Below, one piece after another: positions 54,296 to 63,197 of a stretch of 64,000 bases of DNA. The notes below the pieces were generated by a model. It was given only the letters and a program-made list of their open reading frames with translations. It searched no databases and was not told the DNA's origin. Position numbers and translations under genes: made by a program. How positions within the stretch are numbered: position 1 is the first letter of the stretch; each line of letters begins with the position of its first letter. Source of the stretch: Planctomycetaceae bacterium (lineage in GTDB: Bacteria > Planctomycetota > Planctomycetia > Planctomycetales > Planctomycetaceae); NCBI GenBank assembly GCA_021732845.1, contig JAKFUF010000008.1:62001-126000 (forward strand), given 5' to 3'.

Positions 54296-54898
54296 ATGGT
54301 GGATGACTGGCAGGCGAGCGACCGCAAGCTGCACAAGGCCAGCGTGGCTGCGATCAAGCGGTTCGTCCGCGAACACCGTGGCCAAGCGGTGTGCTGCTTC
54401 TTTTTCGACTGCGATGACCCGCAGTACGGGCATTTGTCCATCAATCTCGATACGCCAGAGAACAACGTCCGAGCGGTCAAGGAACTGGAAGCCTATGCCA
54501 TCGCGGCTCGGGCCAGCAACCTGCGGGGCAAGCTCACCTGGGAGTGGGCTCAGCACCAGCTCGGCACCCCAGCGCTTTCCCCGTTCAATACCGACAGCGG
54601 GGATTTTGCGTTCCCCGAGTACGCGGAGGTCAAATTCCCCGCCTGGGTCAGGTTGTCGAGGAAGGGCTATCCAAAGCGGGCGGAGCACGAAGACGACTAT
54701 TTGAAGTCGAACGCCCGGCTGGTGATGTGGCGGGTGGTCGAACAGTTGGTTTCAGAGGAGGCTTTCGCCCGGCTCACCATGGCTTCGCCGTTCCTGATCG
54801 GGTACAGCATCCACGACCAGGAGGTGGTCATTCTGCGGATGCTCAACTGGCCCCGGCCGACTGAACCAGGCGCTGGAACGGGCAGCAACGGTAAGTGA
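54296..54898 (+). CDS. DUF4303-like hypothetical protein
   Basis: The protein has 200 residues from the ATG at 54296, with AAAGGTG about 6 bases upstream. The region VAAIKRFVREHRGQAVCCFF, then FDCDDPQYGHLSINLDTPEN resembles the strand-helix start of DUF4303-type proteins, which occur among SUKH-like immunity genes. The similarity is by general pattern only. No membrane segment or signal is seen. It lies 143 bases after the DUF7832-like gene and 22 bases before the ankyrin gene. Confidence 0.5.
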   Translation: MVDDWQASDRKLHKASVAAIKRFVREHRGQAVCCFFFDCDDPQYGHLSINLDTPENNVRAVKELEAYAIAARASNLRGKLTWEWAQHQLGTPALSPFNTDSGDFAFPEYAEVKFPAWVRLSRKGYPKRAEHEDDYLKSNARLVMWRVVEQLVSEEAFARLTMASPFLIGYSIHDQEVVILRMLNWPRPTEPGAGTGSNGK

Positions 54899-54920
54899 GC
54901 TTTGCGTGAGGTGGAAGTTC

Positions 54921-55400
54921 ATGATCGAAAAGATGGTCTGGGCTTGCATGAAGGGCGATACACACGCGGTGCGGGCGGCGCTGCTCGAAGGCGTCGCCCC
55001 GAACGCGCGCTACCAAAGCCGAACGCTGCTGAACTGGGCAGCGCAGGAAGGCCGCGACTCTGTCGTGGCGGTCCTGCTTGAGGCGGGGGCTGACTCGAAC
55101 CTGGCTGACGGCGGTTTTGACCGTGTGCGGCCGCTCCATACCGCTGCGGGGGAAGGCCGCGTCAGAATCGTTCGCCGACTGCTTCGCGCGGGGGCAAACC
55201 CGAACGTGCGGGCGAAAGGCATGGGGACTCCGCTCCATCTTGCCGCTGCTTACGGCCACCTTCGCTGTGCGAGAGCGCTCGTCCGTGGGGGCGCGAAAGT
55301 ATTGCTCCGAGACGAGGACGGAAAGTACGCGATTGATTATGCCCGGAGGTATCAGCGGACGGAGGTTGTCGAGTATCTGCGAAATGTGGCATCGACCTGA
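54921..55400 (+). CDS. Ankyrin-repeat protein
   Basis: The protein has 159 residues from the ATG at 54921, with GGTGGAAG just before it. Four to five ankyrin repeats are seen: TLLNWAAQEGRDSVVAVLLE, RPLHTAAGEGRVRIVRRLLR, TPLHLAAAYGHLRCARALVR and KYAIDYARRYQRTEVVEYLR. It has no other domain. Ankyrin proteins of this size bind a partner protein and are known as immunity proteins in polymorphic-toxin loci. It ends 29 bases before the Imm26-like gene. It is cytoplasmic. Confidence 0.8.
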   Translation: MIEKMVWACMKGDTHAVRAALLEGVAPNARYQSRTLLNWAAQEGRDSVVAVLLEAGADSNLADGGFDRVRPLHTAAGEGRVRIVRRLLRAGANPNVRAKGMGTPLHLAAAYGHLRCARALVRGGAKVLLRDEDGKYAIDYARRYQRTEVVEYLRNVAST

Positions 55401-55429
55401 CAAAATACCAGGTGGCGGAAGGTGAGAGG

Positions 55430-55855
55430 ATGACGCGACAGCGGCGTGTGATCGGCGGTGTATTGAAAGTTCCACTCGGCGATGGGTGGCACGCCTATGC
55501 GTGGACGCTCCCGGAAGTCGACTTCGCCTTATTCGAGCTGCGGACTGATGCCGAGATGCCAGCGGTTGAGGTGGTCACCCACCCAGTTGCCTTCCGGGTC
55601 ATGGTCAATGGGTCAGCGTACCTGGACGGCCTGTGGCTGCGGATGGGCAAGGTGGCCCCACCGCCGGAAGTGCTCGCCCCGGTGCCGACTTTCATTCAGG
55701 ACCAGTTCACCGGCCAGTTCTCGATCTACCTGGCAGGAGACATTCGCCCGGCCACCCGTGCCGAGTGCATTGGTCTGGAGTGTTGTGCCGTGTGGGCACC
55801 GGAGCATGTCGAGGACCGGCTCCGGGATCACTTCGTAGGTCGCCAGTGCAAGTAG
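55430..55855 (+). CDS. Imm26-like immunity protein
   Basis: The protein has 141 residues from the ATG at 55430, with AAGGTGA close upstream. The start IGGVLKVPLGDGWHAYAWTL, then PEVDFALFELRTDAEMP follows the Imm26 pattern, a beta-strand-rich immunity family (GDxFxIPLxDGxxGYGRVL in others). The rest contains further strands. There is no signal or membrane segment. The gene closely follows the ankyrin gene. The assignment is by pattern and is moderately safe. Confidence 0.6.
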   Translation: MTRQRRVIGGVLKVPLGDGWHAYAWTLPEVDFALFELRTDAEMPAVEVVTHPVAFRVMVNGSAYLDGLWLRMGKVAPPPEVLAPVPTFIQDQFTGQFSIYLAGDIRPATRAECIGLECCAVWAPEHVEDRLRDHFVGRQCK

Positions 55856-55977
55856 TGCAAGTGGGTCGAGTCCTCTTGGTGAACAATCGCATGCTCCGGA
55901 GCGGCCGATCTGGGCGATTTGTGATCCAGCAGCCTTGGCGGCCGCCCGGTGTTACCAATCGTTTCGTTCGGTTGTTT

Positions 55978-56337
55978 ATGATCTTCAACTCGCTCGATTT
56001 CAACGTCAGCACGCGCAACTGCGAAGAACCCGTGAAGTTGATGCGTCCGCTTCGGTCACGCATCAATCATGTGGTCGATGCGTACTCGCTGCGAATTCCA
56101 AATAAGGTGCGAACCGGCCTGTTCCACACGCTGAACGTGTGCGACAGATACCAACAAACCCAAATCGTCCCGTTCTTTGCGTTGGAAGGCATTGGGATGG
56201 TTGAGATCGTTGACGCGAGCATCGGCTCGATCCATGAGGCAACGCATGGATGGCATCAAGAGGTTGTCAGCCATGCAAAAGATGACAAAGATGTGTTTCA
56301 CTTTAACGCGGCGCTGCCCGCGCGGCACAGTTCGTGA
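55978..56337 (+). CDS. Open frame of uncertain strand
   Basis: A 119-residue frame from an ATG at 55978 (MIFNSLDFNVSTRNCEEPVK) runs to 56337, but the minus strand also has an open frame of similar quality (56056-56343). I recognise neither. GATGCGT at 56039-56045 and ACGCATC at 56057-56063 form a hairpin around CCGCTTCGGTC. It may be a degraded or foreign gene; the 628-base stretch from 55856 to 56483 has nothing clearer. Confidence 0.3.
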   Translation: MIFNSLDFNVSTRNCEEPVKLMRPLRSRINHVVDAYSLRIPNKVRTGLFHTLNVCDRYQQTQIVPFFALEGIGMVEIVDASIGSIHEATHGWHQEVVSHAKDDKDVFHFNAALPARHSS

Positions 56338-56483
56338 GTGCACCGATCAACACGGTTGTCTTCGGAGTTGCTGCCGAGCACAGCGTTGCACTTGACCGGG
56401 CGGGCATGACTGTTTTTCGAGACATCACGTTCCTTGCAGCCGGCCCGGCACGTGAACGCAGACGATTGGAAGCGGAGGACGCG

Positions 56484-57089
56484 ATGGAACTGGAAAATGT
56501 GACCTACACCGGCCCGCTGCTCACCGATGGCGACCTGCTCTGCCGCCTGCCGGCCAACCTCGCTGGGCTTCTGCGGCAGATCAACGGGTTCATCCAGTTC
56601 CACGGCGGGCTGCATGTCCGCGGGGCGTGTCATGATCCGGGCTGGCACTCGCTCCGGGATGCGTGGGACGGCGAGGCCGCGTTCTGGCGGCTGTACCCCG
56701 AGGTCAACCAAGCCGACGTGCCGTTTGCCGAGGACTGCATGGGCGACCAGTTTCTGCTTCGGGATGGGGTGGTCCATCAGCTCGCCGCGGAGGTGGGCGA
56801 GGTCGAGTCACTGGGGGTCGGACTGCGTGAGTTCTTCCAGGCGGTGGGGTCCGACCCTGTTGGCTTCCTCGCGCTTCAGCCACTCCTGCAGCACCAGCAG
56901 GGCGGCGGCAGATTGGAGCCAGGCCAGTTGCTCGCCGCATACCCGCCGTTCTGCACCGAAGAGTCGGCAGACAGCGTGAGTCTCACCGCGATCGCGGCGG
57001 GCGAGCGGCGAAGGTTTCTCGCGGACATGGCGGCCCAACTCCGGGACGTACCAGAGGGCGGCCAGATCGAATTCCGGGTGGTGGACTAA
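56484..57089 (+). CDS. SUKH-superfamily (SMI1/KNR4-like) immunity protein
   Basis: The protein has 201 residues from the ATG at 56484, with GGAGG 5 bases upstream; the longer frame is not needed. The order of conserved parts is that of SUKH domains: LPANLAGLLRQINGFIQFHG, GWHSLRDAWDGEAAF, VPFAEDCMGDQFLLRDGVVH and SLGVGLREFFQAV. SUKH proteins bind and neutralise many toxins, including nucleases. There is no toxin gene in the window. It closes the same-strand array that starts at 53691. Confidence 0.75.
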   Translation: MELENVTYTGPLLTDGDLLCRLPANLAGLLRQINGFIQFHGGLHVRGACHDPGWHSLRDAWDGEAAFWRLYPEVNQADVPFAEDCMGDQFLLRDGVVHQLAAEVGEVESLGVGLREFFQAVGSDPVGFLALQPLLQHQQGGGRLEPGQLLAAYPPFCTEESADSVSLTAIAAGERRRFLADMAAQLRDVPEGGQIEFRVVD

Positions 57090-57294
57090 AGGCAAACCAA
57101 ATGTCAGCGACCATCAAATTACGACCGTGGTCGTGGTGACTCAGGAGAGTATCACGTCAGTTAACCGCAACTTGCGAATCGGCTTTGACTTACGAATCGG
57201 GGTGACAGAACACCAGTTGAACTTTTTCTCGCCTCCGTCTCAGAGTGGAACGACGATTTTGTCCGGTTGGTAACGGTCGTCCCTCTGACCGAGT

Positions 57295-57864
57295 TCACTT
57301 CCCGTCAACCCACGAGGCAAACAGCAGCAACAGCAGGGATGCACAGGCGGTCGCGTATGCCACGCGCGGGTTCACCTTGCCTTGGGTGTTCCCCAAGCCG
57401 AATTGGTCCCCCTGTTTGTGCCACAGCCAAAAACCGAGCGGACAAGTCAGCAGGCCGAACAGCCACAGGTGCCAGAGGCTCGAGCCGTGGAGCAGCATCT
57501 CGCGGCAGTCGCCAATCCTGCCGAAGGAGCCGATGGCGATGTACCCGCCGTTGGCGATCAGGCAGAATCCGGCAAAGAAACGCAGCACAAATGCGCCTGA
57601 CCAGCGGAGTGCCTTGGCGACGGACCACAGCGTGAGGGGCAGTAGGACGCCAAAGACCGGACCCGCCCACACGACCAGCAGCGGGTGTGGGTTGAGGGCC
57701 AGATCGGTGCGGGAAATCGTCAGAGGGTGCAGGACAACCTTTGCGACCTCGCCACCGGTGAGCCACGCTCCCAGAACGTGCCCGAATTCGTGAACCGCCT
57801 GCATGCCAAACCACGAAGCGACCAGGGTGGAGGCGATCAGCAGCAGTTGAGGCAGCCGCTTCAT
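57295..57864 (-). CDS. M50-type membrane metalloprotease
   Basis: The protein has 189 residues from the ATG at 57864. Four or five hydrophobic segments are present. The zinc motif HEFGH is in VHEFGHVLGAWLTGGEV, within the first membrane pair, as in site-2 proteases; a second conserved part is WAGPVFGVLLPLTLW. It lacks a PDZ domain and is short for the family. It would cleave membrane-embedded substrates such as anti-sigma factors. The substrate is unknown. It lies on the minus strand beyond the immunity array. Confidence 0.8.
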   Translation of the reverse strand: MKRLPQLLLIASTLVASWFGMQAVHEFGHVLGAWLTGGEVAKVVLHPLTISRTDLALNPHPLLVVWAGPVFGVLLPLTLWSVAKALRWSGAFVLRFFAGFCLIANGGYIAIGSFGRIGDCREMLLHGSSLWHLWLFGLLTCPLGFWLWHKQGDQFGLGNTQGKVNPRVAYATACASLLLLLFASWVDGK

Positions 57865-57982
57865 GAGGCCGGTCCGGGCTCTCGTCGTTGAACGTGCACC
57901 ACGCGTGGCGAAGGACAAGTCTTCATCCTTCGCTGAGCGTGGAATTCCCGTTGCCAATTTGTCATTTGGATTTTGTCATTCC

Positions 57983-58267
57983 CTAATGCTTATACACCTT
58001 GTGCTGCGGCCGGCCGGACAGAATCTGTTCCTTGCCCCAGGTCGTGACCGCGCGGAAGGCGTCGCTGCGGATGAAGTTTGTAAAGGCGGCTTCGTCGGAC
58101 CACTCGCTGGTGATCAGATACGACGCCCCGTCGCTGACATCCTTCCACAGCGTCGAACTGGTGTGCCCTTCGGCAGCCCGCAGCGCACCGATGACCGCGG
58201 CGAACTTCTCCTCGAAGTCCTGCTGCTTGCCTTCGATGACGTGATAATTCATGCCGACCGTGACCAT
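57983..58267 (-). CDS. ABM-family monooxygenase-like protein
   Basis: The protein has 94 residues, from an ATG with AGGAG 7 bases upstream. It is one antibiotic biosynthesis monooxygenase (ABM) domain: MVTVGMNYHVIEGKQQDFEE, then TSSTLWKDVSDGASYLITSE and WSDEAAFTNFI. ABM domains are dimeric ferredoxin-like barrels that oxidise quinones or haem-like compounds without cofactor, but many have no known substrate. It is cytoplasmic. Both ends of the gene are free of other genes. Confidence 0.88.
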   Translation of the reverse strand: MVTVGMNYHVIEGKQQDFEEKFAAVIGALRAAEGHTSSTLWKDVSDGASYLITSEWSDEAAFTNFIRSDAFRAVTTWGKEQILSGRPQHKVYKH

Positions 58268-58373
58268 GTCTGTTCTCCTTACAATCGTGGCTGTGGTGTC
58301 TCGCTGAAATGCTGATGCGTCAGTTTAACGGCAATGCTGGTGAAACCCGAGCCTCGCAGTACAACGATCAATG

Positions 58374-58408
58374 CAAAAACGCCTGCGGGAACCGGAATTC
58401 CCACAGGC
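58374..58408 (-). terminator. Rho-independent terminator of the Gly/Cys-rich gene
   Basis: GCCTGCGGGAA and TTCCCACAGGC pair with one mismatch around CCGGAA; on the minus strand the stem is followed by GTTTTT. It lies 46 bases past the stop codon at 58455. Confidence 0.75.
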
Positions 58409-58454
58409 GCACGATCAAGCTGCAGACTCAGCAGTTGTATTCGACGGCCTCGGA

Positions 58455-59372
58455 CTACTGTCCGCCACCGGTTCCGCCAGCAGCACCCGTGCCAGCTCCG
58501 GCACCTGCTCCACCTGTGCCCGCTCCAACTCCACCAGTGCCAGTGCCCGCCGCACCAGCGGCTCCGCCAGTGCCAGCTCCCGCACCGGTGCCACCCGTGC
58601 CGTTGACTCCGGCTCCGGCTGCAGCACCTGGATTGACGTTCGTGCTTGCGCCGGCATCCACGTTGGCACCAGTCCGGGCATTGACACCCGTGTTGGGCTG
58701 CGTGCTGGGCAGGTTGTCCGACCGATTCACACCCGCGTTCGGCGTGGTGTTGTTTGGGATGTTCGTGTCGATCTGCCCGTCGGCGTCGACTCCGACACCC
58801 GGACGAGGGGCGGTGAAGGTACCACCGCTGCGTGGCTGGTTGGGATTGTTTGGATCATCGTTTGGATTGTTGGGATCATAGCCGGGCACCACGCCGCGGT
58901 TCACGCCGGGCTGGTTCGGATCAAATGGCTCCGTCGCATCGCGTGGACCATAGCCCGCGGAATGCGGGATGGTGCCGGGGGCACCATACTGACCGTACTG
59001 TCCAGAGGCGTCACAGCATGCGCCGGCGGGACCATAGGACGCTCCCCCCATCGCACAAGAGGCACTTGGTGCGCCACAGGTCGCCACTGGGGCTGAACAG
59101 GCACCGCCTCCACAACTTCCACTGCCGCAACTACCGGTCCCGCAACTGCCGCCGCCACATCCACCGTATGCGCCACATGCGCCTGAGGAGCCGCAGCCGC
59201 CGCCAAATGAGCCACATCCGCCATGGCCGCTCCAGCCTCCTCCACAACTGTTGCAGCGACCCCAGCCGCCGCCCCGACAACACCGCCGGCCAGCCTGGGC
59301 TTCGCTTCCAGAGAATGCGACGAAGGCCATTGCGACCGTGACCAAGAACGCGCTCACTCGCAGGTTTGTCAT
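58455..59372 (-). CDS. Secreted Gly/Cys-rich protein with Asn/Pro and Gly/Ala tail
   Basis: The protein has 305 residues from the ATG at 59372, with AAGGTG about 5 bases upstream; the frame is open further but without sense. A signal peptide (LRVSAFLVTVAMAFVAFSGS) precedes a dense Cys/Gly region (about residues 30-130; CCRGGGWGRCNSCGGGW, SSGACGAYGGCGGGSCG) and then Asn/Pro- and Gly/Ala-rich low-complexity sequence. No domain is recognised. Many cysteines suggest disulfide cross-linking in the cell envelope. It is probably a structural cell-surface protein of the kind frequent in planctomycetes. Confidence 0.65.
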   Translation of the reverse strand: MTNLRVSAFLVTVAMAFVAFSGSEAQAGRRCCRGGGWGRCNSCGGGWSGHGGCGSFGGGCGSSGACGAYGGCGGGSCGTGSCGSGSCGGGACSAPVATCGAPSASCAMGGASYGPAGACCDASGQYGQYGAPGTIPHSAGYGPRDATEPFDPNQPGVNRGVVPGYDPNNPNDDPNNPNQPRSGGTFTAPRPGVGVDADGQIDTNIPNNTTPNAGVNRSDNLPSTQPNTGVNARTGANVDAGASTNVNPGAAAGAGVNGTGGTGAGAGTGGAAGAAGTGTGGVGAGTGGAGAGAGTGAAGGTGGGQ

Positions 59373-59759
59373 CTCTTCACCTTTTTGGGGACTCGGATGT
59401 TCGACAGGAGTTGAGGCCAGAGATGCAGAATTGCACCCAGACCGAGAATCGAGCCTGCACGCAGATGGGCGTGCGGCGGATTGTGCCTGTCGCAAAGCCT
59501 GTGCCGGTTGTAGGATCTGCCGCGATGACCGTTGGCAGGCGGGTTTTCGGCGAATTTGTCTCATCGGTTGGTGAGTTTTCAGCGGGTCATTGTCACTTCA
59601 ACAAGCAGGCTGATCGTTTTACAGACTGCCGCGCACTCCAGCTCATGAGTCGCCGCATTTCCATTGCGCAGATTGGGGTGGCTGAAAACATCGAAATCTT
59701 GTATCCCGCGACAGATCAAAGCCGAGTTGGGGTGATCAAGATTTTGGGAGCGAGACGAC
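59373..59759. other. 387-base gap between divergent genes
   Basis: The gap separates the Gly/Cys-rich gene and the secreted protein at 59760. I see no gene or strong hairpin. It should contain both promoters, but no clear boxes stand out. Confidence 0.4.
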
Positions 59760-61449
59760 ATGACTTTTCACAGAATGTTTTGCCTGATTTTTGCCGGATG
59801 TCTGATAGGGCTGCACAGCGCGAGTACGGTGGGCGCGGAGGCTCGGGAAAGTTTTGGGGAACTGCTGAAGGCACCGCTGGAATTGTCTTCCGGGGAGGGT
59901 TCGGTCGCCAAGCGGTTCCGCTGTTCAATGACCATGCAGTTGCCGGACTTGGCGGTGATCATGATCGCTGAGCGCTTCGATGCGGATTTTACCCTGGTCA
60001 CCGCCTATCCTGACGGAACGCCAGTATTGATTGCTCAAAACAATGAGATCGCTGCATTTGAAACGACGCCGATGTCGAAATGGCAATTCTTTCGTGGGGC
60101 GAAGAGTGGCATGAAGCTCGAAGCCACTTTGGATTCATTTTCCTGGAAATCATTGTTGCTCAAGGACAACGACGAGACCGCGCCCCAATTTGAGATTGAT
60201 CTGGGGTCAATTCTGCGATGGGTGCAGCACACCGGCACCGGATTCTGCTGGGGCAAGAATGAATCCGAGATTGTCGTCAAAACGGACACTGCCTCAGTCA
60301 GATTCGAGCTGTCGAAATCGGTGGACAGCGCCCTTCCCGTGACGAGCCTGTTCGCCAAAGGGAAGGATTTCCTAGTGTTGCTAAACTTAGACACAACCTT
60401 GGAGAAACCTTGCTTGAACACGATGAAATTGTCCGAAGCGGCGACGCGACTCAATGCGGAAGTGCAGCCGTTGACCAGGGATTTCGCTGAACGCAGTCCA
60501 ACGATGATGTCATCCAGACTTTTCGGTGAGACACGGCGGCAGGCGTGGCAGATTCTTGAGGTGATGCAGATTCCTATTGGCCAAGCTGACGAAACTCCGC
60601 TCCAGCGCATTCTGCGTGCGGCTGGAAATGACCTGTTGATGACAGGAAGGGGGAGTGCCAGTCGGTTTTGCATTGACCGGTTGGTCGTGGAGAATGGCAC
60701 TTCGATTGTCGCTGAGAACGACGACGAGCAGGAGAAAGATCGCCGTAAGCCGGTCGGCAGTAAGTTTGTCTCCCGTCATCGATTTCGCATTGAGCGTGAT
60801 GGCCAGAAGGCAACTGTGGTCGTCTTGACTGATGGGGTGATCCCGTTGCCTTGTGCTCGCAGGACTGGGTGCTGGTCCTGGATTCGAACCGCGGCTGGTT
60901 GCTGCATTCCAAAGTCGAAACCCTCGCCACTTATGACCTGCAGCGGAGGTATGGACGAGGGGCTTTGGGATTGAATTGGAGCCAAAAAATGGTCCAACCA
61001 CCGTGAAGATTGATTACGAAACGAGCCTCGTCACGTCATTTTTGGAGGCGGACTGGCAACCCGGAAAATCGCCGTCCTCGTTGCGCGCCTGTCACCCTAA
61101 AATTCAGATCTGCTGCGAACTTTCCCTCAGTCATCCGGTCGCGGAGTTTGCATATACTTCGGTCCGGTTTCAAACGCCGTATTCGGACGATTTGCTGACG
61201 ATTGCCATCGGGGACGAAGCCAAGCCGCTGTGGACCGGTTTGACCCGGGAGGCCATCATCGCCGCACTACACCCCATTGAAGAACCGCTGGAAGAAAACC
61301 GGCAAAGTCAGGTGCAGATATTGCAGCAGGGGCTGACCTCAGTCCAGCGCGCGAAATCCCGGGAATTGAGGGGACTTGTCGAGGAGCTTGGCAATGAACC
61401 TGCGACTCCAACCCCGACAGCGCCGGCAAATTTCAAACGACTGCCGTGA
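59760..61449 (+). pseudogene. Secreted hypothetical protein broken by two frameshifts
   Basis: The first frame (59760-60974) has a signal peptide (MFCLIFAGCLIGLHSASTVG) and protein-like sequence to about VVVLTDG near 60840. The better continuation then shifts to another frame: WGDPVALCSQDWVLVLDSNR, then GWLLHSKVETLATYDLQRRY. Around 60960 the frame changes again to GIELEPKNGPTTVKIDYETS and runs to 61449 (PTAPANFKRLP). Joined, it would be a ~560-residue periplasmic protein. Either two lesions have inactivated it or two base errors exist in the sequence. The family is not recognised. Confidence 0.5.
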
Positions 61450-61659
61450 CCTTGGCTGTCCACCACAACGCAAAACCGCCTTCCCAGCCCGCTGATCAAC
61501 CAAACGGGCTGGGAGCCCGTTCTGCGGAACTCTTGCGCGATTTTCGGCAGGAAATCCTTCACGGCATGTCGATCCGAGCCTTCAACTGGCGGCGCTCAAG
61601 CCATTTGCGCCGCCAGATTGGTCATTGGGACATTGGGCCTTGAGTGATTGCGCAGCCAA

Positions 61660-62946
61660 TCACGTCAGCAGCTCACTGATCCCCTGCTTCGCCGGATCAG
61701 CGATCGGCAGGTCGCGACCGTCGATGGCGAAGGTCTTTGAAGTGTCCACGCCGACCGCCTGGAGGTAGGTGTGGAACAGGCTGCCGTGGTCCACCTTGCC
61801 TTCGATGACCTCGGTCCCCTTGTCGTTGGTTTTGCCGTACACGGCACCGCGGTGGATGCGGCCGCCTCCGAGCAGGACTGACCAGGCTTTGCCCCAGTGG
61901 TCGCGACCGTAAAGGTGGTTGATATGCGGCGTCCGCCCGAACTCGGAGAGGACGACGATCAGCGTGCTCTCCAGCATGCCGCGGTCGGCGAGGTCGGCGA
62001 CGAAGGTGGAGAACGGCGAGTCGAACTCGCCCAGTTGCTCCACATGGAAGTTGAAGTTCTCGTTGTGGGTGTCGTAATTGCTGTGCGACACCTGCACGAA
62101 GGCGATGCCGTTCTCCAAGAGCCGCCGGGCGAGCAGGCATTGGCGGCCGAGTTCGTGCTTGCCGTACTTCTCGAACTCCTGCGGAGACTCTTTGGTCACG
62201 TCGAAAATGTCACGCTTGGCGAGCAGTTGCTGGGCCTGCTCGTAGCTGTAGGTGTAGGCGTCGGTGCGGGCGGCGCGGCGGCGGGAAAAGAACTTGTCGT
62301 CGGCCTGTTTCCGCACGGCGTTGCGGCTGATGTCCATCGCCTCCGTCAGACCGTCGGGCCGGGCGGAGTTCGGCGGGGGATTGCTGCCCAGGTGCAGGCT
62401 GGCATAGCGGGGGCCGAGATAGGCGGCGTCGTTCGACTTGCCGCCGCCGCCACCGCCGACAACCTGAATATGCCCCGGCAGCGCCGAGGTTTCCGGGCAC
62501 AGCGCCTTTGCCGCGACTGCTCCCAGCACGGGATATTCCGAGGCCGGGCTCTGCTTGCGGCCGTGCAGCATCATATAGATGCCCTTGCCGTGGTCGTCCT
62601 CATGCGTGTCGACGCTGCGGACGATCGCCAGATGATGCATCTGCTTCGCCGTCAGCGGCAGCAGTTCGCTGATGTGGATCCCGGGAACCGAGGTCGGAAT
62701 GGCGCGGAATGGCCCGCCTGTGGACGTGCCTGGCTTGGGGTCCCAGCTTTCCAGTTGGCTCAAGCCCCCATGCATGTTGAACACCACCACCCGCTTTTGC
62801 TGGTGGGCCAGTTCTGCCGTCGAGGCCGGCTGGGCGAAGACCGACAACCCCCCGGTCACCACTCCCGCGCCTGCGGCCAACGTCCCCAGAAACTGCCGCC
62901 GGGCCAGAAGATGCTCGGAAGTGCCGCACGCGTATCGGGCTTGCAT
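61660..62946 (-). CDS. DUF1501 protein, TAT-exported
   Basis: The protein has 428 residues from the ATG at 62946, with AAGGA about 6 bases upstream. The export signal is LARRQFLGTLAAGAGVVTGG. The DUF1501 (alkaline-phosphatase-like) core is seen in VVFNMHGGLSQLESWDPKPG, SVDTHEDDHGKGIYMMLHGR, VSHSNYDTHNENFNFHVEQL and LSEFGRTPHIN, with YGRDHWGKAWSVLLGGGRI near the end. Together with the partial PSD1 gene upstream it forms the usual planctomycete pair. The exact chemistry is not established. Confidence 0.88.
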   Translation of the reverse strand: MQARYACGTSEHLLARRQFLGTLAAGAGVVTGGLSVFAQPASTAELAHQQKRVVVFNMHGGLSQLESWDPKPGTSTGGPFRAIPTSVPGIHISELLPLTAKQMHHLAIVRSVDTHEDDHGKGIYMMLHGRKQSPASEYPVLGAVAAKALCPETSALPGHIQVVGGGGGGKSNDAAYLGPRYASLHLGSNPPPNSARPDGLTEAMDISRNAVRKQADDKFFSRRRAARTDAYTYSYEQAQQLLAKRDIFDVTKESPQEFEKYGKHELGRQCLLARRLLENGIAFVQVSHSNYDTHNENFNFHVEQLGEFDSPFSTFVADLADRGMLESTLIVVLSEFGRTPHINHLYGRDHWGKAWSVLLGGGRIHRGAVYGKTNDKGTEVIEGKVDHGSLFHTYLQAVGVDTSKTFAIDGRDLPIADPAKQGISELLT

Positions 62947-63054
62947 GGGAAGTCCTTTCTCGGGATGCCGAAACTTGTTGTCTGACGAGTAATCGTGAAT
63001 GCCTCCGGCCTTTCACGAGTTTCCCGGCGTTTGCTTGTTGGTCGTGCCTATATT

Positions 63055-63172
63055 TTTAGCGGCACGGCGCAAGCCGTCCGGTGAGCGAACTGTGTTTAGC
63101 GGCACGGCGCAAGCCGTCCGGTGAGCGATCATCCACCGTGGAGGGTCACCGGAGGGCTCGCGCCCTTCCGCT
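63055..63172. repeat. REP-like repeats: two direct, one inverted
   Basis: TTTAGCGGCACGGCGCAAGC with the following CGTCCGGTGAGCGA occurs at 63055 and 63095 (period 40). A third, diverged copy in opposite orientation lies at 63146-63172. Each holds ACGGC and GCCGT around a GCAA loop. They sit between the DUF1501 gene and the PSD1 gene and resemble the repeats at 28.3 kb. Confidence 0.8.
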
Positions 63173-63197
63173 TCAATTTTCAAAACCTATTTCGACA

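Noticed and set aside
53780-56480. A toxin gene for the immunity array
   Set aside because: No frame in or beside the array has a secretion signal, repeats or a nuclease-type C-terminus.
61897-62985. A 362-codon plus-strand frame
   Set aside because: It is antisense to the DUF1501 gene at the right end, whose motifs are complete.
63055-63120. CRISPR-like direct repeats
   Set aside because: Only two direct copies with a 6-base spacer occur, and each repeat is a hairpin; there is no cas gene.
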